Made by a program: the position numbers and the translations under genes
Assembly (NCBI RefSeq): GCF_954871325.1
Contig: NC_088775.1
Location: forward strand, 58,195,561-58,259,560
Length of the DNA: 64,000 nt
Source of the DNA: Gordionus sp. m RMFG-2023
Lineage: Eukaryota; Nematomorpha; Gordioida; Chordodea; Parachordodidae
Reading direction: 5' to 3'
Notes under the pieces: model-generated
What the model saw: the letters and a program-made list of their open reading frames with translations, nothing else
What the model was told of the DNA's origin: nothing
Database searches by the model: none
Shown: positions 11,255 to 22,533 of the stretch, one piece after another
Position numbering within the stretch: the stretch's first letter is position 1
Layout of the letters: every line of letters begins with the position of its first letter

Positions 11255-11782
11255 CCGACTTAATATTTTAAATAATAATTTTTTTTTATTTGACTTTCAC
11301 CTTAAGCAATTTATTCATTATAAAACTGCAATATATTATTATTTCGATATTAATTAGGTTCTTAATGTAAAAACAAGTTTGAATTATGTCTGTACTGTCA
11401 TGTTTTAGTATTATCATTATGTTATAATGTTCTTATTTATTTTATAAAATAATTTAAGTTATAAAAATTATTTTATCGTATGGTTAAAAACTTGTTCCTT
11501 TTTTATGGATTAGTTTTTTTTATATTAAATATAAAGTGTAAAAAATTATAATTATTATGAGGATTTTCATGTAAGTTTCAATTAAAATTCTTAATAATGA
11601 ATAAAAATTTTAAAAATTAAAATAAGGTTTCATAACAATTGGCCGTGACCTCAAAATTTATAAAAATGCGGCCTGCAAATGCTAAAATATATAACATGAC
11701 TAAAAAAAGTTAATAAAAAATGTATTCAAAATATTAAAGGTAAAAAAAATTTTTAATAATTGATAAATGCATTATCGTATCT
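11255..11782. other. AT-rich interval, no gene seen
   Basis: No coding frame or element end was recognised between the GAACG hAT and the first foldback element. Confidence 0.45.
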
Positions 11783-11784
11783 TA

Positions 11785-12065
11785 CAGGGTTTCCCATTCA
11801 AAAAAGGAAAAGTCTTAATCAAAAATGGAAAAGTGTCGATAATAAAAGGAAAAGGTCCGATCAAAAAAGGAAAAGGCTCAATCATAAAAGGAAAAGGCAA
11901 AAAAGGAAAAGTCTCAAAGATTTCCAAAAAAAGAAAAGTGCCAAACAATTAAGGAAAAGGTCCAATCAAAAACGGAAGAGTGTCAATCAAAAAAGGAAAA
12001 TCCCCAATAGGAAAGAAAAAGTGTCAATCAAAAAAGGAAAATTCCCATTCATAAAAGGAAAATGG
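11785..12065 (+). repeat. Tandem array, about 20-bp 'tcaatcaaaaaaggaaaag' unit
   Basis: Some 14 degenerate copies of a roughly 20-bp purine-rich unit (AAAAAAGGAAAAG core) begin right at the FB-1 end. The same array, usually reversed, occurs at 18641-19343, 20828-21090, 24700-24890, 32095-32360 and 38150-38310. It serves as the subterminal arm of the foldback family. Confidence 0.8.
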
Positions 12066-13152
12066 TCATTTTTAAAAATATTTTTAACAAAAATATTAAA
12101 ATGTCAATATTTCTTAAATTTTTATTTATTTTTATTATTCCTTCTTATTTTATTTCTAATTTTTAGCAATTTCTTTACTTTATTTTTCTTAATATCCTTT
12201 TTCAATTTATTTTTTCTTCTCATTTTTGATAATTCTTTTGTGTTTTTAAAAATAATTTATAAATTTTCTCTGTTATTTTTTCACTTTTCTACTATATTTT
12301 TTTTATTTTTCATCATACATAACAATATTTTGACTTTTTATGATTTTTTCTCCTTTATTATTATCTGTTACATACATTTCAAACTTTTTCACTTTAAGTT
12401 ATTTTTTATTTTTATTTTTCTTATCATTTCTCAATTTTATTTTCTTCTCATTTTTAATATCTTTTTTGTAATTATTTCTAATTTTCACTTAATTATTATT
12501 CCTCAATGGCAGAAAAAAGTATTGAATGCTCTTGCATAAATATTAAAATTTTAAAAATTAGAATTTAAAAATGATTATAATATATTAATTTACATATCGT
12601 TTGGTAATACTGTTCGAATTTATTTAATTTTAAAAGGTACATTATAACTGAATTATTAATTTAATTCAGCAATTGTAATTAAATAATTTGATATGTAAAA
12701 ATTCTAATAAAAAAAATTGTCTGCCATTGAGATATAAAAATTAAATGAAAATTAGAAATAATTACGAAGAGAATAATCGAAAATGAGAAAAACAAAGATT
12801 GAAAAAATATCAGAAAAATTTGGATGAATAATGGCTTAAAGACAGGCGCGTACACAGCGGAGGGAAAGCAGGGGGGCAAATCCCCCCCAAGCCAAAAAAA
12901 TGATGCCGGATATATTCTTCGAAAATATTATTGTGTATATTAATTTTATTTGTTAATATTTATTCCTATCTCATATTAAATATTTAATTACATTTATCAT
13001 TTATCACATTCATCTACTAAGTTATTTTATCAATTAATTTTGTTTTCAAGTTTTCCTGCGTGATATTTACTTATTATTTTCAAATTTTTAGTGGCGTAAT
13101 ATTTATCTATCATTTTCAAATTTCTATAAATAATAATTATTTCTGAAACTCC

Positions 13153-14340
13153 TTGTCCAACAGGGAGAAAGAAATTGCAAGCTTGTCCAACGAGATAGAG
13201 TCTTCACCATCAAGCAGTAACAGCTTTTATGGAGCTAGAAGAGCCGATTATTTGCTATTATTGACATATCACAATGGCCTGAAAGAAATATTTCCTCAGA
13301 AGCATGAAAATTATTGGATTCAATGCTTATTCCAAAAAATTTTTCTCATTAGAATGTATTATTTAATTATACAACTATATGTAATACTTTTCAAACATGA
13401 CATTGACTTGATTAAGAAGATGAGAATAGCGCAGAGCATTTAATTAGAACTCTAGAAAATTAGGGCTAATGTTGATGAAGAATTTCATATTTTATAATTG
13501 TTGAGTTAAAAGCAGAGCTATACGTGTTTAATATTTGTCTCCCTCGACTTGCAGCAAGGAAAGCTCATCGTTAAAACATTAAGATAAATGAATGGTTTTT
13601 AATTCATCATGCAGCACTTACCAATCTGCAGATATTACTTCCACAAAAGCCTTACCAATTTTTTTTCAGATGGTGATAGAAAAAAAAATATTTGTTAGAT
13701 TAATATCATGATGATGTTAAAGTATCTTATGTTGCCTTATTAGCTGAATAACTATGTTTATAAAATTAACTATGGTTGATATAGTCCCAAAAAATGCTAT
13801 GGATGCTTTGCATTTCAAACACATTTTAGATTATATTCCCAATGTATTAAAAGGGTTTATATATATTAGCAACTCTTCCCATTAGTAAACTAATGAGAGA
13901 ACATTCTCTTTATTAAGAAGAATAAATTTTTTTAAAATTTTTTACGGCCCGGTTCGGGTTTTTAAAAAAAAATTCAGGCCCGGCCCGGCTTTTTTTAAAA
14001 TAAAATTTTCAGGCCCGTCCAGGATTTTTTAAAAATAAATTATATTTCTTTTGATTTTTATAGCTAATAATAACGATTTCAAATATAGGCTTATAAATAT
14101 ACAACCCGGCCCGGATATTTAAAAAAAAATATTTTCAGGCCCCGCCCGGGTCTTTTTTTTAAAAAAATTTGGGCCCGGCCCGGGTATATTTAAAAAATTA
14201 AAATATGGTCCGGCCCTGGGTCTCCGAAAAAAATACCAAGTAGTACAACTTCTGAAAATAGATTGAAAGATTTGGATCTTTTGAATATTCATGGGCATTA
14301 GACGATAAGCAAGGATGAGATAATTGAAAAATTATATCAA
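13153..14340 (+). pseudogene. Transposase relic of hAT copy B
   Basis: The frame at 13153-13443 (MSNREKEIASLSNEIESS at the start, GARRADYLLLLTYHNGLKEI within) is shared with copies A and C. It looks like the middle of a DUF4371-type hAT protein. Near 13868 ATLPISKLMRE is the start of the dimerisation motif, interrupted by the embedded MITE. After it comes the SExRLKDLDLLNIHGH tail (about 14245-14305). Several frames and stops separate these pieces. The zinc finger and the first catalytic region are not visible, so the element could not move by itself. Confidence 0.6.
13935..14226. mobile_element. Embedded GGCCCGG-rich hAT MITE in copy B
   Basis: About 290 bp are packed with ggcccggcccgg words separated by A/T runs and end in ctgggtctccg, a worn version of the family end. 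It lies at the same point of the host transposase as the inserts in copies A and C, so it was probably present before the host family multiplied. Confidence 0.65.
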
Positions 14341-14597
14341 TCCCAACGAAGATTGGATTTTACATGTAAATATATAACATCTTTTTGTGTATTAATTTAT
14401 ATTTCCAACATTTAAATTTTTTATGTATATAAATTTTAAAGGCTCAAAAATAAATTTCTATTTTGGGTCATTTAAGTGATTTATATAGTGGTTATATTCA
14501 CTTTATATTTTATAACTCACATTTATTTTATAGTTTTTCTAATCCGCCAATATCCGTTTAATATTTTTTAATTCACATTTATTTTAGTATTTTAATC

Positions 14598-14668
14598 GCC
14601 GGGGTGGCCTAGTGGGTTATGATGTAGACTTGGAAACAGAAGGTCCCAGGTTCGATCCTGGTAAGGAA
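14598..14668 (+). promoter_or_regulatory. tRNA-like 5' head of the LINE (A and B box)
   Basis: TGGCCTAGTGGG (14604-14615) fits a pol III A box. GGTTCGATCC (14649-14658) fits a B box and sits in a T-arm-like hairpin CCAGG/CCTGG with a short loop. The 5' GCCGGGG does not pair with the 3' side, so this is not a working tRNA. It may be an internal promoter or a SINE-like head captured by the LINE. Confidence 0.55.
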
Positions 14669-14743
14669 CATAAAAATTTTCTAGTTTTTCTTCGATGACT
14701 GATGTGTAAAGACATATGATAGGATGAATTTCGGAGCTTAGTA

Positions 14744-15640
14744 ATGACACCCCTGTCACCGAAAGGCTTGGACAGCCGGGTGCTAAGGATACTTAAAATG
14801 AAGGACACATATGAAAATATGAATACGAAAGCTAGGGCGTTTCCTCCAAGCGACGCGAAGGGTGTAGACCTCCATCCTGCGAAAAATAAAATAAAGGTCA
14901 AAGCAAAGAAGACAAGATTAGCATGTTTAAATATTGGGACACTTAAAGGTAAGACGAGAGAATTGGCATCAATGTTGAACAAGAGAAAAGTTGATATAGC
15001 ATGCATACAAGAGACGAAATGGAAAGGACAGAAGACTTTGATGATTGGAGATGGGTATAAATTGTACTATAATGGACTTGTTAGCAAGAAAGGTGTCGGC
15101 ATCATCCTCAGTCAAGATCTAACCTCCTCAGTTGCAAACAGGATCTCTAAACGGGATGCAAGGAAGAAGAGAAAGATGACTTTAGAGCTATCCTTGATGA
15201 AGCTGTAATGGAAATCCCTAAGGATGATTAGTCATAATAGGTGGTGACTTAAATTCGCATGTGGGAAAAGCAAGAGATAGCTACAAAAGGCATCATGGTG
15301 ACTTTGGATACGGAGAAAGAAATGATGAAGGAGATCATGTACTGAAATTTGCGCAAGCCTTCGACCTTGCCTTAACCAACACCTACTATAGGAAAAAAGA
15401 CAGTCATATGAAAGTGGTAAGGAAAACACAGATAGATTACATGCTAATCTCTCGCAGAAGATTAAAAGATGTATTAGGCAAAGTCATCCCAAGAGAAGAT
15501 ATCGCCGCGCAACACAAGCTACTAGTCATGGATTTACACAACGCAAATAAATCCACTCAAAACAAGATAAAACTTGAACCATGCATTAAATTGGGTAGAT
15601 TAAAATTGCCTTTGCGATCAATGCAAATATTGAAACAATA
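14744..15640 (+). pseudogene. LINE ORF, APE endonuclease part
   Basis: The first frame (14744-15208) contains TRLACLNIGTLKGKTREL and ACIQETKWKG, the N-terminal APE motifs with the metal-binding Asn and Glu. Near 15229 VIIGGDLNSHVG carries the catalytic GDxN motif. The frame at 15261-15641 gives NTYYRKKDSHMKV, KTQIDYMLISRR and AAQHKLLVMDL (the SDH-like end of the domain). The family is well known in animals under names such as 'craniofacial development protein 2-like'. Between SSVANRISK and DARKKRK an internal segment is missing, and at least one frameshift and a stop (15229 region) break the frame. The enzyme would nick target DNA to prime reverse transcription. Confidence 0.8.
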
Positions 15641-15890
15641 GATTCCTCACAAGTCAGTAAAAAAATGTGGACAGACCTTTCATCAAGATTAATAGTCACT
15701 GCCAAATCATACAAAGATAAAACTGGTGGAATGAAGAGGTACAAACCACTATACAGGAGAAAAAAGCCCTATATTAATATGGTACAAATCCAAAAACCCA
15801 GATGAGAAGACAAATTACAAAAAATCCAAAAGAATAGCTACAAAGGCGGTGGCTAGAGCCAAAACTATGGCATACGATGACATATATGAA

Positions 15891-16450
15891 CAGCGTCTAC
15901 ATGATAGAATTTTCACTGGATGCAAACCCCCTTCAAAAACCTTTACCTACCCCCCTAAAAAATATTTGCAGCCTTCGGCGGCGCTGTTTCTTCATTCTTA
16001 TTTCCATTTTTTTAATTATAATGATACTCTTTTCAGAGAATTTATAAAGGATAACTTAAATTAATCTATCTCTACTACCAACTATCGATATTTTGTAAAT
16101 ATATAGGATATTTTTAGATAATTCAATTAAACCTCCATTATTTACAATGAATTCAATATTATAACATTATGAGCTTGCTGAAATATCTAAACCTTTTAAA
16201 TTACATTTAAAAGGATAGCAGAAAGTTTTATTTGGAAAACAAAGTGTATGATTGTTTGCAATATATAGATTTGGTCGATGAATTGTATTATAATAGTTCT
16301 ATAATAAAATTATTAATTTTTACAGCAATAAATGTTGTCCTATTTCATCTCAAAATTTATCCTACCCCCATTAAAGCCACCTACCCCCTACCCTCCTCAA
16401 AAAAAATAGGATGCAAACTGTTCCTACCCCTCCCGCTCATGTAGACGCTG
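15891..16450. mobile_element. Short hAT element, CAGCGTCTAC family, inside the LINE
   Basis: The ends are CAGCGTCTACATGATAG and TCATGTAGACGCTG, with perfect 8-bp TSDs tatatgaa (15883-15890 and 16451-16458). It splits the LINE frame after YDDIYE. Its sister at 3377-3982 has the same interior. The order of events is hAT copy B, then the LINE, then this element. Confidence 0.92.
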
Positions 16451-16879
16451 TATATGAAGAACTACATTCCAAAGAAAGGCAAAATAAAATGTACAGATTA
16501 GCCAAACAAGGAGAAAAGAATTCTAGGGATATAAACGGAGCTCCGAAAGTAATCAAAAAAAAGATGGGAAATTGATGATAAAGGAAAAATAAATAATGAA
16601 TAGATGGAAAGAATATTTTCAGGTGCTTCTCAACTTTAATCCCCACATACTACATCTAGATGAACACTCCCCATGTCAAAACCTTGTACAACCAAACAGA
16701 ACAAGAAATAATCACATGTGCATATGAATAACAACAAGGGGTCCAGATGATATTTAAATAGACAGCCTTAAAGCACTAGGAGATGATGGAATACATCTCC
16801 CAAATCTGTACAATAAAATACTGGGAAATGAAGTGATCACTCAAAAATGGAGGCAGAGCTTTCTAGTTCCTATTTTAAT

Positions 16880-18110
16880 AAAGGGGATCCACACAATTAT
16901 CAAAATTACATGGGCATAAAGTGTCACACTGTCTTAAACTCTACGAAAAAATAATAGAAAAAAGGTTAAGAGACATAATCCAAATAGGAGAGACTCGGTT
17001 TGGCTTTATGCCTGGAAGATCAACAACTGATGCTATCCACGCAATTAGGCAAATAAGTGAAAAATACAGGGAAAAGAAAAAAAGCTATACATGGTCTTTC
17101 TCTATCTAGAAAAGGCCTTCGATAGAATCCTAAGAAAACTTATCTGGTGGGCGCTACGCCACAGAAAGGTTCCCGAAAAATATATAAGAATAATACAGGA
17201 TATGTATATGGGCCATACAACAATGGGTAGCACAACTGGTACTTCAACAGGCTTCACAATAGCCGAGGGTGTTCATCAAGAGTCGGCTCTAAGCCCACTT
17301 CTATTCTTAACAGTAATAGATGTATTAGCACAGTCTATACCACAAACAGACCCGTGGAATATGATATTTGCAGATGATATTGTGATACTTGCGGAATCCA
17401 AGGATGAAATGAAAGAAAGACTAGTGAACTGGATAAATATCCTAGAAAAGCACGGACTAACAGTAAATAGAGAAAAGACGGAGTATATGGTGATAGGAGG
17501 AGATGAATAAAGAGTATTGATATAAATGAATGACAGATATCGGCAATTGAAAGCTGTGAATATTTGGCACCCACTATACAAACAAACGGCACAATAGAGA
17601 AAGAGCTAAAGAGTAAAATTAATCAAGGGTGGTTAAAGTGGAAATCTCTATCTGGAGTGCTCTTTGACAAAAGAATCACTCACAAATTGATAGGAAAAAT
17701 TTACAGTTCCATAGTACAACCAACTATTCTATATAGTTCGGAAACATGGCCAACCAAATAATCAGACGTGAGAAGTCTACAAACTATGGAGATGAGAATG
17801 CTGAGGATGATTGCTGGGGTAGCAAGAAAGGATAAGGTGCGAAGAACAAGAATACTAGGAAGTTTAAATGTAGTGCCCATTAAGACTAAGATTATAATAC
17901 AGACTTAGGTGGTATAGGCATACAATGAAAAGGCCTATTAACTACATAGGATATAAGGTTGAAAGTTTGGAAGTGATGGGTAAAAGTAAAAGAGGAAGGC
18001 CAAAACTTCAATGGGGTCATTAAGTTAGAGCCAATATGAAGAAGTATAAATTAGATAAACGAGATAGGAATAACATAAAATGGAGAAAGATATTGAAAGA
18101 GCTTACCACC
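16880..18110 (+). pseudogene. LINE ORF, reverse transcriptase and C-terminal part
   Basis: 16921-17109 gives LKLYEKIIEKRLRDII and FGFMPGRSTTDAIHAIRQ (RT block 2a). 17091-17510 continues LYLEKAFDRI (block A), EGVHQESALSPLLF (block B), WNMIFADDIVILAES (block C, catalytic FADD) and TVNREKTEYM. Block A reads LYLEKAF where relatives have FIDLEKAY, so one catalytic aspartate is replaced. From 17564 QTNGTIEKELKSKINQGW, VLFDKRITHKLIGKIY, TILYSSETW and RMLRMIAGVARKDKVRR form the usual C-terminal region of this clade. Frame breaks lie near 17100, 17510 and 17760. The enzyme would copy its RNA into the target site. Confidence 0.85.
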
Positions 18111-18640
18111 AGAAAAGGTGAAAGCTAAAAGAGAAAAAAAAAATTATTCTATAGTTTTTTGTATGACGGTTTATATGTACATATAATTTTTTTATAATTC
18201 ACATTAATTTAAAATTGTGTATTAGAAATAGTTATTAGTTCTAATAAATTTATGCTTGATATTTTTAAAAAACAATAATATTTCTTGAAATATTTTATTA
18301 TCTTCCACCCCTTCCCCCCTCCCCCCCCCCCCAGATTAAATTGCGCCTGCTTAAAGAGATTCAAAAAGTTAGAAATGTATGTAAAAGATAACAATATAAG
18401 ATCATAAAAAGTAAAAATATTGTTAATGTATGATGAAAAATAAGGAAAAAATTGTTAAAAAAATGGAGTAGAGAAATGAAGAAAAATAACAGAAAATTTA
18501 TAAATTAATTTTAAAAAGCCAAAAGAATTATCAAAAATGAGAAGAAAAATAAAATAAAGAAATAGCAAAAAGTTAGAAATAAAATAAGAAGGAATAATAA
18601 AATACAATTTATAATTTTTTTAAATATATTTTAAAAAACT

Positions 18641-19343
18641 AACGATTTTTCTTTTTTGAATAGGAATTTTCTTTTTTTGAATTGACACTTTTCCTTTCCT
18701 TTTTGGGAATTTTCCTTTTTTCATTGACACTTTTCCTATTTTTGATTGAACTTCCTATTTTGTTTTTCCTTTTTTGATCTGACTCTTTCCTAAACCTTTG
18801 GCACTTTTTCTTTTTTGAATGGGCCTTTTCCTCTTTTGATTGAACCTTTTATGATTGACCCTTTTCCTTTTTTGATTGGGCCTTTTCCTCTTTTGAATGA
18901 ACCTTTTATGATTGACCCTTTTCCCTTTTTGATTGGACCTTTTCCTTTTATGATGGAACCTTTTATTATTGACCCTTTTCTTTTTTGATTGGGCCTTTTC
19001 CTCTTTTGATTGAATCTTTTATGATTGACCCTTTTCCTTTTTTGATTGGACCTTTTCCTTTTATGATTGAACCTTTTATGATTGACCCTTTTCCTTAAGG
19101 AAGGAAGGAAGGAAGTTGATTGAGCCTTTTCCTCTTTTGATTGAACCTTTTATAATTGACCCTTTTCCTTTTTTGATTGGACCTTTTCCTTTTATGATTG
19201 AACCTTTTATGATTGACCCTTTTCCTCTTTTGATTGAACCTTTTATGATTGACCCTTTTCCTTTTTTGATTGGAACTTTTCCTTTAATGATTGAAACTTT
19301 TCCTTTTTTGATTGGGACTTTGCTTTTTGAATGGGAAACCCTG
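18641..19343 (-). repeat. Tandem array of the foldback family, right end of FB-1
   Basis: About 35 units of roughly 20 bp (ccttttcctttttgattg type) end at GAATGGGAAACCCTG. Between 18830 and 19280 three- to four-unit blocks (cctctttttgattgaac, ttatgattgacc, gattgggcc) repeat together, a small higher-order pattern. A foreign ggaaggaaggaagg run at 19098-19112 breaks the rhythm. This array lies between the two arms of the inverted duplication. Confidence 0.8.
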
Positions 19344-19375
19344 TATCTCTAACTTTTTGCGATTTCTTATTATTT

Positions 19376-20345
19376 TATTCTCCTTATATTGTTATCTTTT
19401 ACATTTTTCTAATTTTCTCAATCTCTTTAAAGTCATTTTTATTCTTTATTTTTCTGATCTTTTCTAAATTTCTTTTTTTCTTCTTATTTTTGAAAATTCT
19501 TTTGGCTTTTTAAAATTAATTTATAAATTTTCTGTTATTTTTCTTCATTTCTCTACTCCATTTTTTTAACAATTTTTTCCTTATTTTTCATCATACAATA
19601 ACAATATTTTTACTTTTTATGATTTTTTCTCCTTATATTGTTATCTTTTACATACATTCTAACTTTTTGAATCTCTTTAAGCAGGCGCGTAAGCAGGAAT
19701 TTGATCTTGGGGGGGGGGGGGAGATAATAAAATATTTTAAGAAATATTATTGTTTTTAAAAAATATCAAGCATAAATTTATTAGAACTAATAACTATTTC
19801 TAATACAATACACAATTTTAAATTAATGTGAATTATAAAAAAATTATATGTACATATAAACCGTCATATAAAAAACTATAAAGTAATTTTTTTTTTCTCT
19901 TTTAGCTTTCACCTTTTCTGGTGGTAAGCTCTTTCAATATCTTTCTCCATTTTATGTTATTCCTAATATCTCGTTTATCTAATTTATACTTCTTCATATT
20001 GGCTCTAACTTAATGACCCCATTGAAGTTTTGGCCTTCCTCTTTTACGTTTACCCATCACTTCTAAACTTTCAACCTTATATCCTATGTAGTTAATAGGC
20101 CTTCTCATTGTATACCCATACCACCTAAGTCTGTACTATAATCTTAGTCTTAATGGGCACTACCTTTAAACTTCCTAGTATTCTTGTACTTCGCACCTTA
20201 TCCTTTCTTGTTACCCAAACAATCATCCTTAGCATTCTCATCTCCATAGTTTGTAGACTTCTTTCGTCTGATTCTTTGGTTGGCCATGTTTCCGAACTAT
20301 ATAGAATAGTTGGTTGTACTATGGAACTGTAAATTTTTCCCTTCA
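19376..20345 (-). repeat. Inverted duplication of 17668-18600 (foldback arm plus right end of hAT copy B and its LINE)
   Basis: From CAGGCGCGTAAGCAGG at 19682 to 20345 the DNA is the reverse complement of 17668-18349: hAT right end, LINE 3' end and LINE C-terminal codons (20125-20346 minus strand encodes GKIYSSIVQPTILYSSETW). Outside the hAT end, 19376-19681 is the reverse complement of the foldback arm 18350-18600, including the same junction cttaaag. Differences are few by eye, so the duplication is young compared with the surrounding elements. Confidence 0.85.
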
Positions 20346-20434
20346 ATTTGTGTGTGATCTTTTTTGCTTAAAAATAATTTATTTATTTTAATTTTTATTT
20401 TTTTTATTAGAATTTTTACATATCAAATTATTTA

Positions 20435-20812
20435 ATTACAATTACGATGTATAATATAGTAAGAAACAAAAATTTATATTAATCTTTAATAATTTCGCCT
20501 CTTCTACATTTTGGAATATATGACTCCATATATATAAAATATTTTTTCGCTTTATCCTCAGATATTCCTCTTTCTCTCCATGTTCTATCAAACGAATTAA
20601 TTCCTCCTTGTTATTGGGATTTTGATTTCTGACAAATCCTTCTATTGAAAAAGCACATTTCAATGGGATCAAGATAAGGACTATAGGTGGTAAATATTTT
20701 ATTGTATGCCCTCTTCTTTCTATCGATTCCCTAATTATATGGTTATGATAAAATTGAATATTATCCATTACAAAAATTATATTCATCATGTTACCTTCTT
20801 CAAAATGATTTA
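20435..20812 (-). pseudogene. Tc1/mariner-type transposase fragment (DDE_3)
   Basis: The minus strand reads FEEGNMMNIIFVMDNIQFYH, then IRESIERRGHTIKYLPP. In the next frame it reads YSPYLDPIEMCFFNRR. These are the second catalytic Asp (VMDN) and the downstream PYSPxLxPIE motif with the catalytic Glu of DDE_3 transposases, about 35 residues apart. A one-base frame change lies in the YSP region. The N-terminal half is missing, cut off where FB-3 begins at a TA. Its other flank (20400-20440) matches the centre of the foldback family. It may therefore be a remnant of the autonomous parent of that family. Confidence 0.75.
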
Positions 20813-22533
20813 CATGGTTTCCCATTCAAAAAAAAAAGAAAAATTCCCGATCAAAAAAGGAAAAGTGTCACATAAAAGGAAAATGTTCACTCATAAAAGG
20901 AAAATATTCAATCAAAAAAGGAAAAGTGTGAAACAAAAAAGGATAAGGTTCAAATCAAAAAACCAAGTATGTTAAATAAAAATGGAAAAGATCCAATCAA
21001 AAAAGGAAGTGTTTATCAAAAAAGGAAAAGTCTCAAAAGAAAAGGAAAAATCTATATCAAAAAAGGAAAATTCCCATTCAAAAAAGGAAAATCTATATTT
21101 TTTTAAATAATTTTTTTAAAAAAAGTATTAATTTTTTTTGTCAACTTTTCTTAAATTTTTATTTCCTTCTTATTTTATTTTTAACTTTTTGAAATTTCTT
21201 TGAGCCATTTTTAATTCTTATTTTTCTTATCTTTTTTCAATTTATTTTTCCTTCTTATTTTATTTCTGACTTTTTGCGATTTTTTAAGCCATTTTAATCC
21301 TTATTTTTCTTATCATTTTTCAATTTATTTTTCTTCTCATTTTTGATAATTCTTTTTATCTTCTTAAAATGATTTATTAATTTTTCCTATTATTTTTCTT
21401 CACTTCTCTACTCCATTTTTTATGTCATTTTTTAAAAATTCTTATCTCTTTTTTCATCCTACATTACAATTTTTTACTTTTAATGATTATTTTCTTCTTA
21501 TATTTTATCTTAAAAATTTCCCCTAATTTTTATATATCTTTTGCAATCAAATTTTTTTATTAATATTTTTTCATATCAAATCATTTCATTATAATTACGA
21601 TGTATATATGTCGTAATTTTTAAAGGGATTAGAACTATATGGGATCATCACTTGATTTAAAGAGATCTCTTTAATTAAGAATTCAATTTTTTTTAAAATA
21701 TCAATCGATAGATAATCAAAAAATCTATCATTATATCAATCTCTCCCCCTTAATGGGCGAGTTTAGTTCTGGAGGGTCAGGAATATTTAATAGCTAAAGT
21801 ATTAATCAAAGGGGGTGGGGGTTAAAAAAAATCAAAATTATTCCTGACCCCCAAGATCTTGACTAGCCCTTTTAAAGTTATAATTATTATTACAATCAAA
21901 ATATAAATATTATTTACCTTTTTTTAACCATATCCTCCATCTACCTCTAAGACCAAGTCCTCCCCATCAAGACCAAGAATGAATACTTTCAGTCAAAAGA
22001 TAGTTAAAATAACTATTATTTGATGATACCCACTAGACCTAAACTTGCCCATTAAGGGGAGAGATTGATTTCCAGTTGAATAGATCTTTTAGCTATTCTG
22101 ATATCCTTTAAGAAAAATGTTTAAAGGAAACCCTTTGAATGCCGTGTTGATCCCGGATAGTTCTGATCCTTTTAAAAATTACGATATATATACATCGTAA
22201 TTGTAATGAAATGATTTTATATGCAAAAAATATTAATTAAAAAAATTTGATTTCAAAAGAGAAAAAAAATTTAAATGAAATTTTAAGATAAAAATATAAG
22301 GAGAAAAAACTCATATAAAGTTAAAAAAATTGTTATGAAGGATGAAAAAAGGGTAAAAATTGTTAAAAAATGACTTACAAAATGGAGTAGAGAAGTGAAA
22401 AAAAATAATAGGAAAAATTAATAAATCATTTTTAAAAACAAAAAGAATAATTAAAAATGAGAAGAAAAATAAATGAAAAGATAAGAAAGATTAAAAATGA
22501 TTTAAAGAAATCATAAAAAGTTAGGAATAATTT
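20813..22533. mobile_element. Foldback element FB-3, right end missing
   Basis: It begins catggtttcccattc after TA (20811-20812), has the 20-bp array to about 21090, then the pyrimidine-rich arm. The palindromic MITE at 21611-22184 splits its centre. The inverted purine-rich arm runs to about 22533, where similarity stops without an array. The arm halves 21150-21560 and 22220-22530 are inverted copies of each other. Confidence 0.65.
21611..22184. mobile_element. Palindromic MITE (TCGTAATTTTTAAAGG ends)
   Basis: Both ends read TCGTAATTTTTAAARGGATY and GAACTATMYGGGATCA when oriented inward. The halves are long inverted repeats, for example ctctcccccttaatgggcgag at 21740 against its complement at 22055. 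It sits in a TATATA-rich target inside FB-3. A half copy lies at 32375-32665. No coding capacity was seen. Confidence 0.7.

Larger units (their letters stand above)
14594..18142 (+). mobile_element. APE-type LINE with tRNA-like 5' head (RTE/Proto2-like), inserted in hAT copy B
   Basis: The insertion splits the 'cacatttattttatag' sequence of hAT copy B. Similar wording, ttattttag and ttattctatag, is left on the two sides, with an A-rich tail (18129-18142) at the 3' side, as expected of target-primed insertion. In order it holds a tRNA-like head, an APE endonuclease, a reverse transcriptase and a C-terminal region. A hAT (15891-16450) interrupts it. Stops, frameshifts and an internal deletion show that it is dead. 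The exact LINE clade needs a phylogeny. Confidence 0.82.
12843..18349 (+). mobile_element. hAT element, CAGGCGCGTACGCAG family, copy B
   Basis: The ends are CAGGCGCGTACACAGCGG and CAGATTAAATTGCGCCTG, with perfect 8-bp TSDs cttaaaga (12835-12842 and 18350-18357). It is collinear with copy A but lacks A's MULE. It has instead a full-length embedded MITE (13935-14226) and a LINE insertion (14594-18142) that itself contains a small hAT. Its right 670 bp is duplicated in inverted orientation at 19682-20345. Confidence 0.9.
11785..19343. mobile_element. Foldback element FB-1 (CAGGGTTTCCC ends, TA target), split by hAT copy B
   Basis: It starts CAGGGTTTCCCATTC after TA (11783-11784) and ends GAATGGGAAACCCTG before TA (19344-19345), the Tc1/mariner style of target. 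Inward from each end comes a tandem array of about 20-bp units. Next comes an AT-rich arm that reappears inverted on the other side: 12090-12530 against 12711-12842 plus 18350-18640. A centre at about 12531-12710 follows the same plan. The hAT copy B interrupts the right arm with TSD cttaaaga. No gene is present. Related copies are at 20813, 22741, 32090 and 38140. Confidence 0.68.

Noticed and set aside
11760-12539. 259-codon open frame
   Set aside because: It is built from the AAAAAAGGAAAAG tandem array and a T-rich arm (lysine- then phenylalanine/leucine-rich), a by-product of base composition.
14598-14668. Functional tRNA gene
   Set aside because: The T-arm and boxes are present but the acceptor stem does not pair and no complete cloverleaf forms. 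It is joined to a LINE.
16437-17592. Minus-strand open frames across the LINE
   Set aside because: They are shadows of the plus-strand RT, with no similarity of their own.
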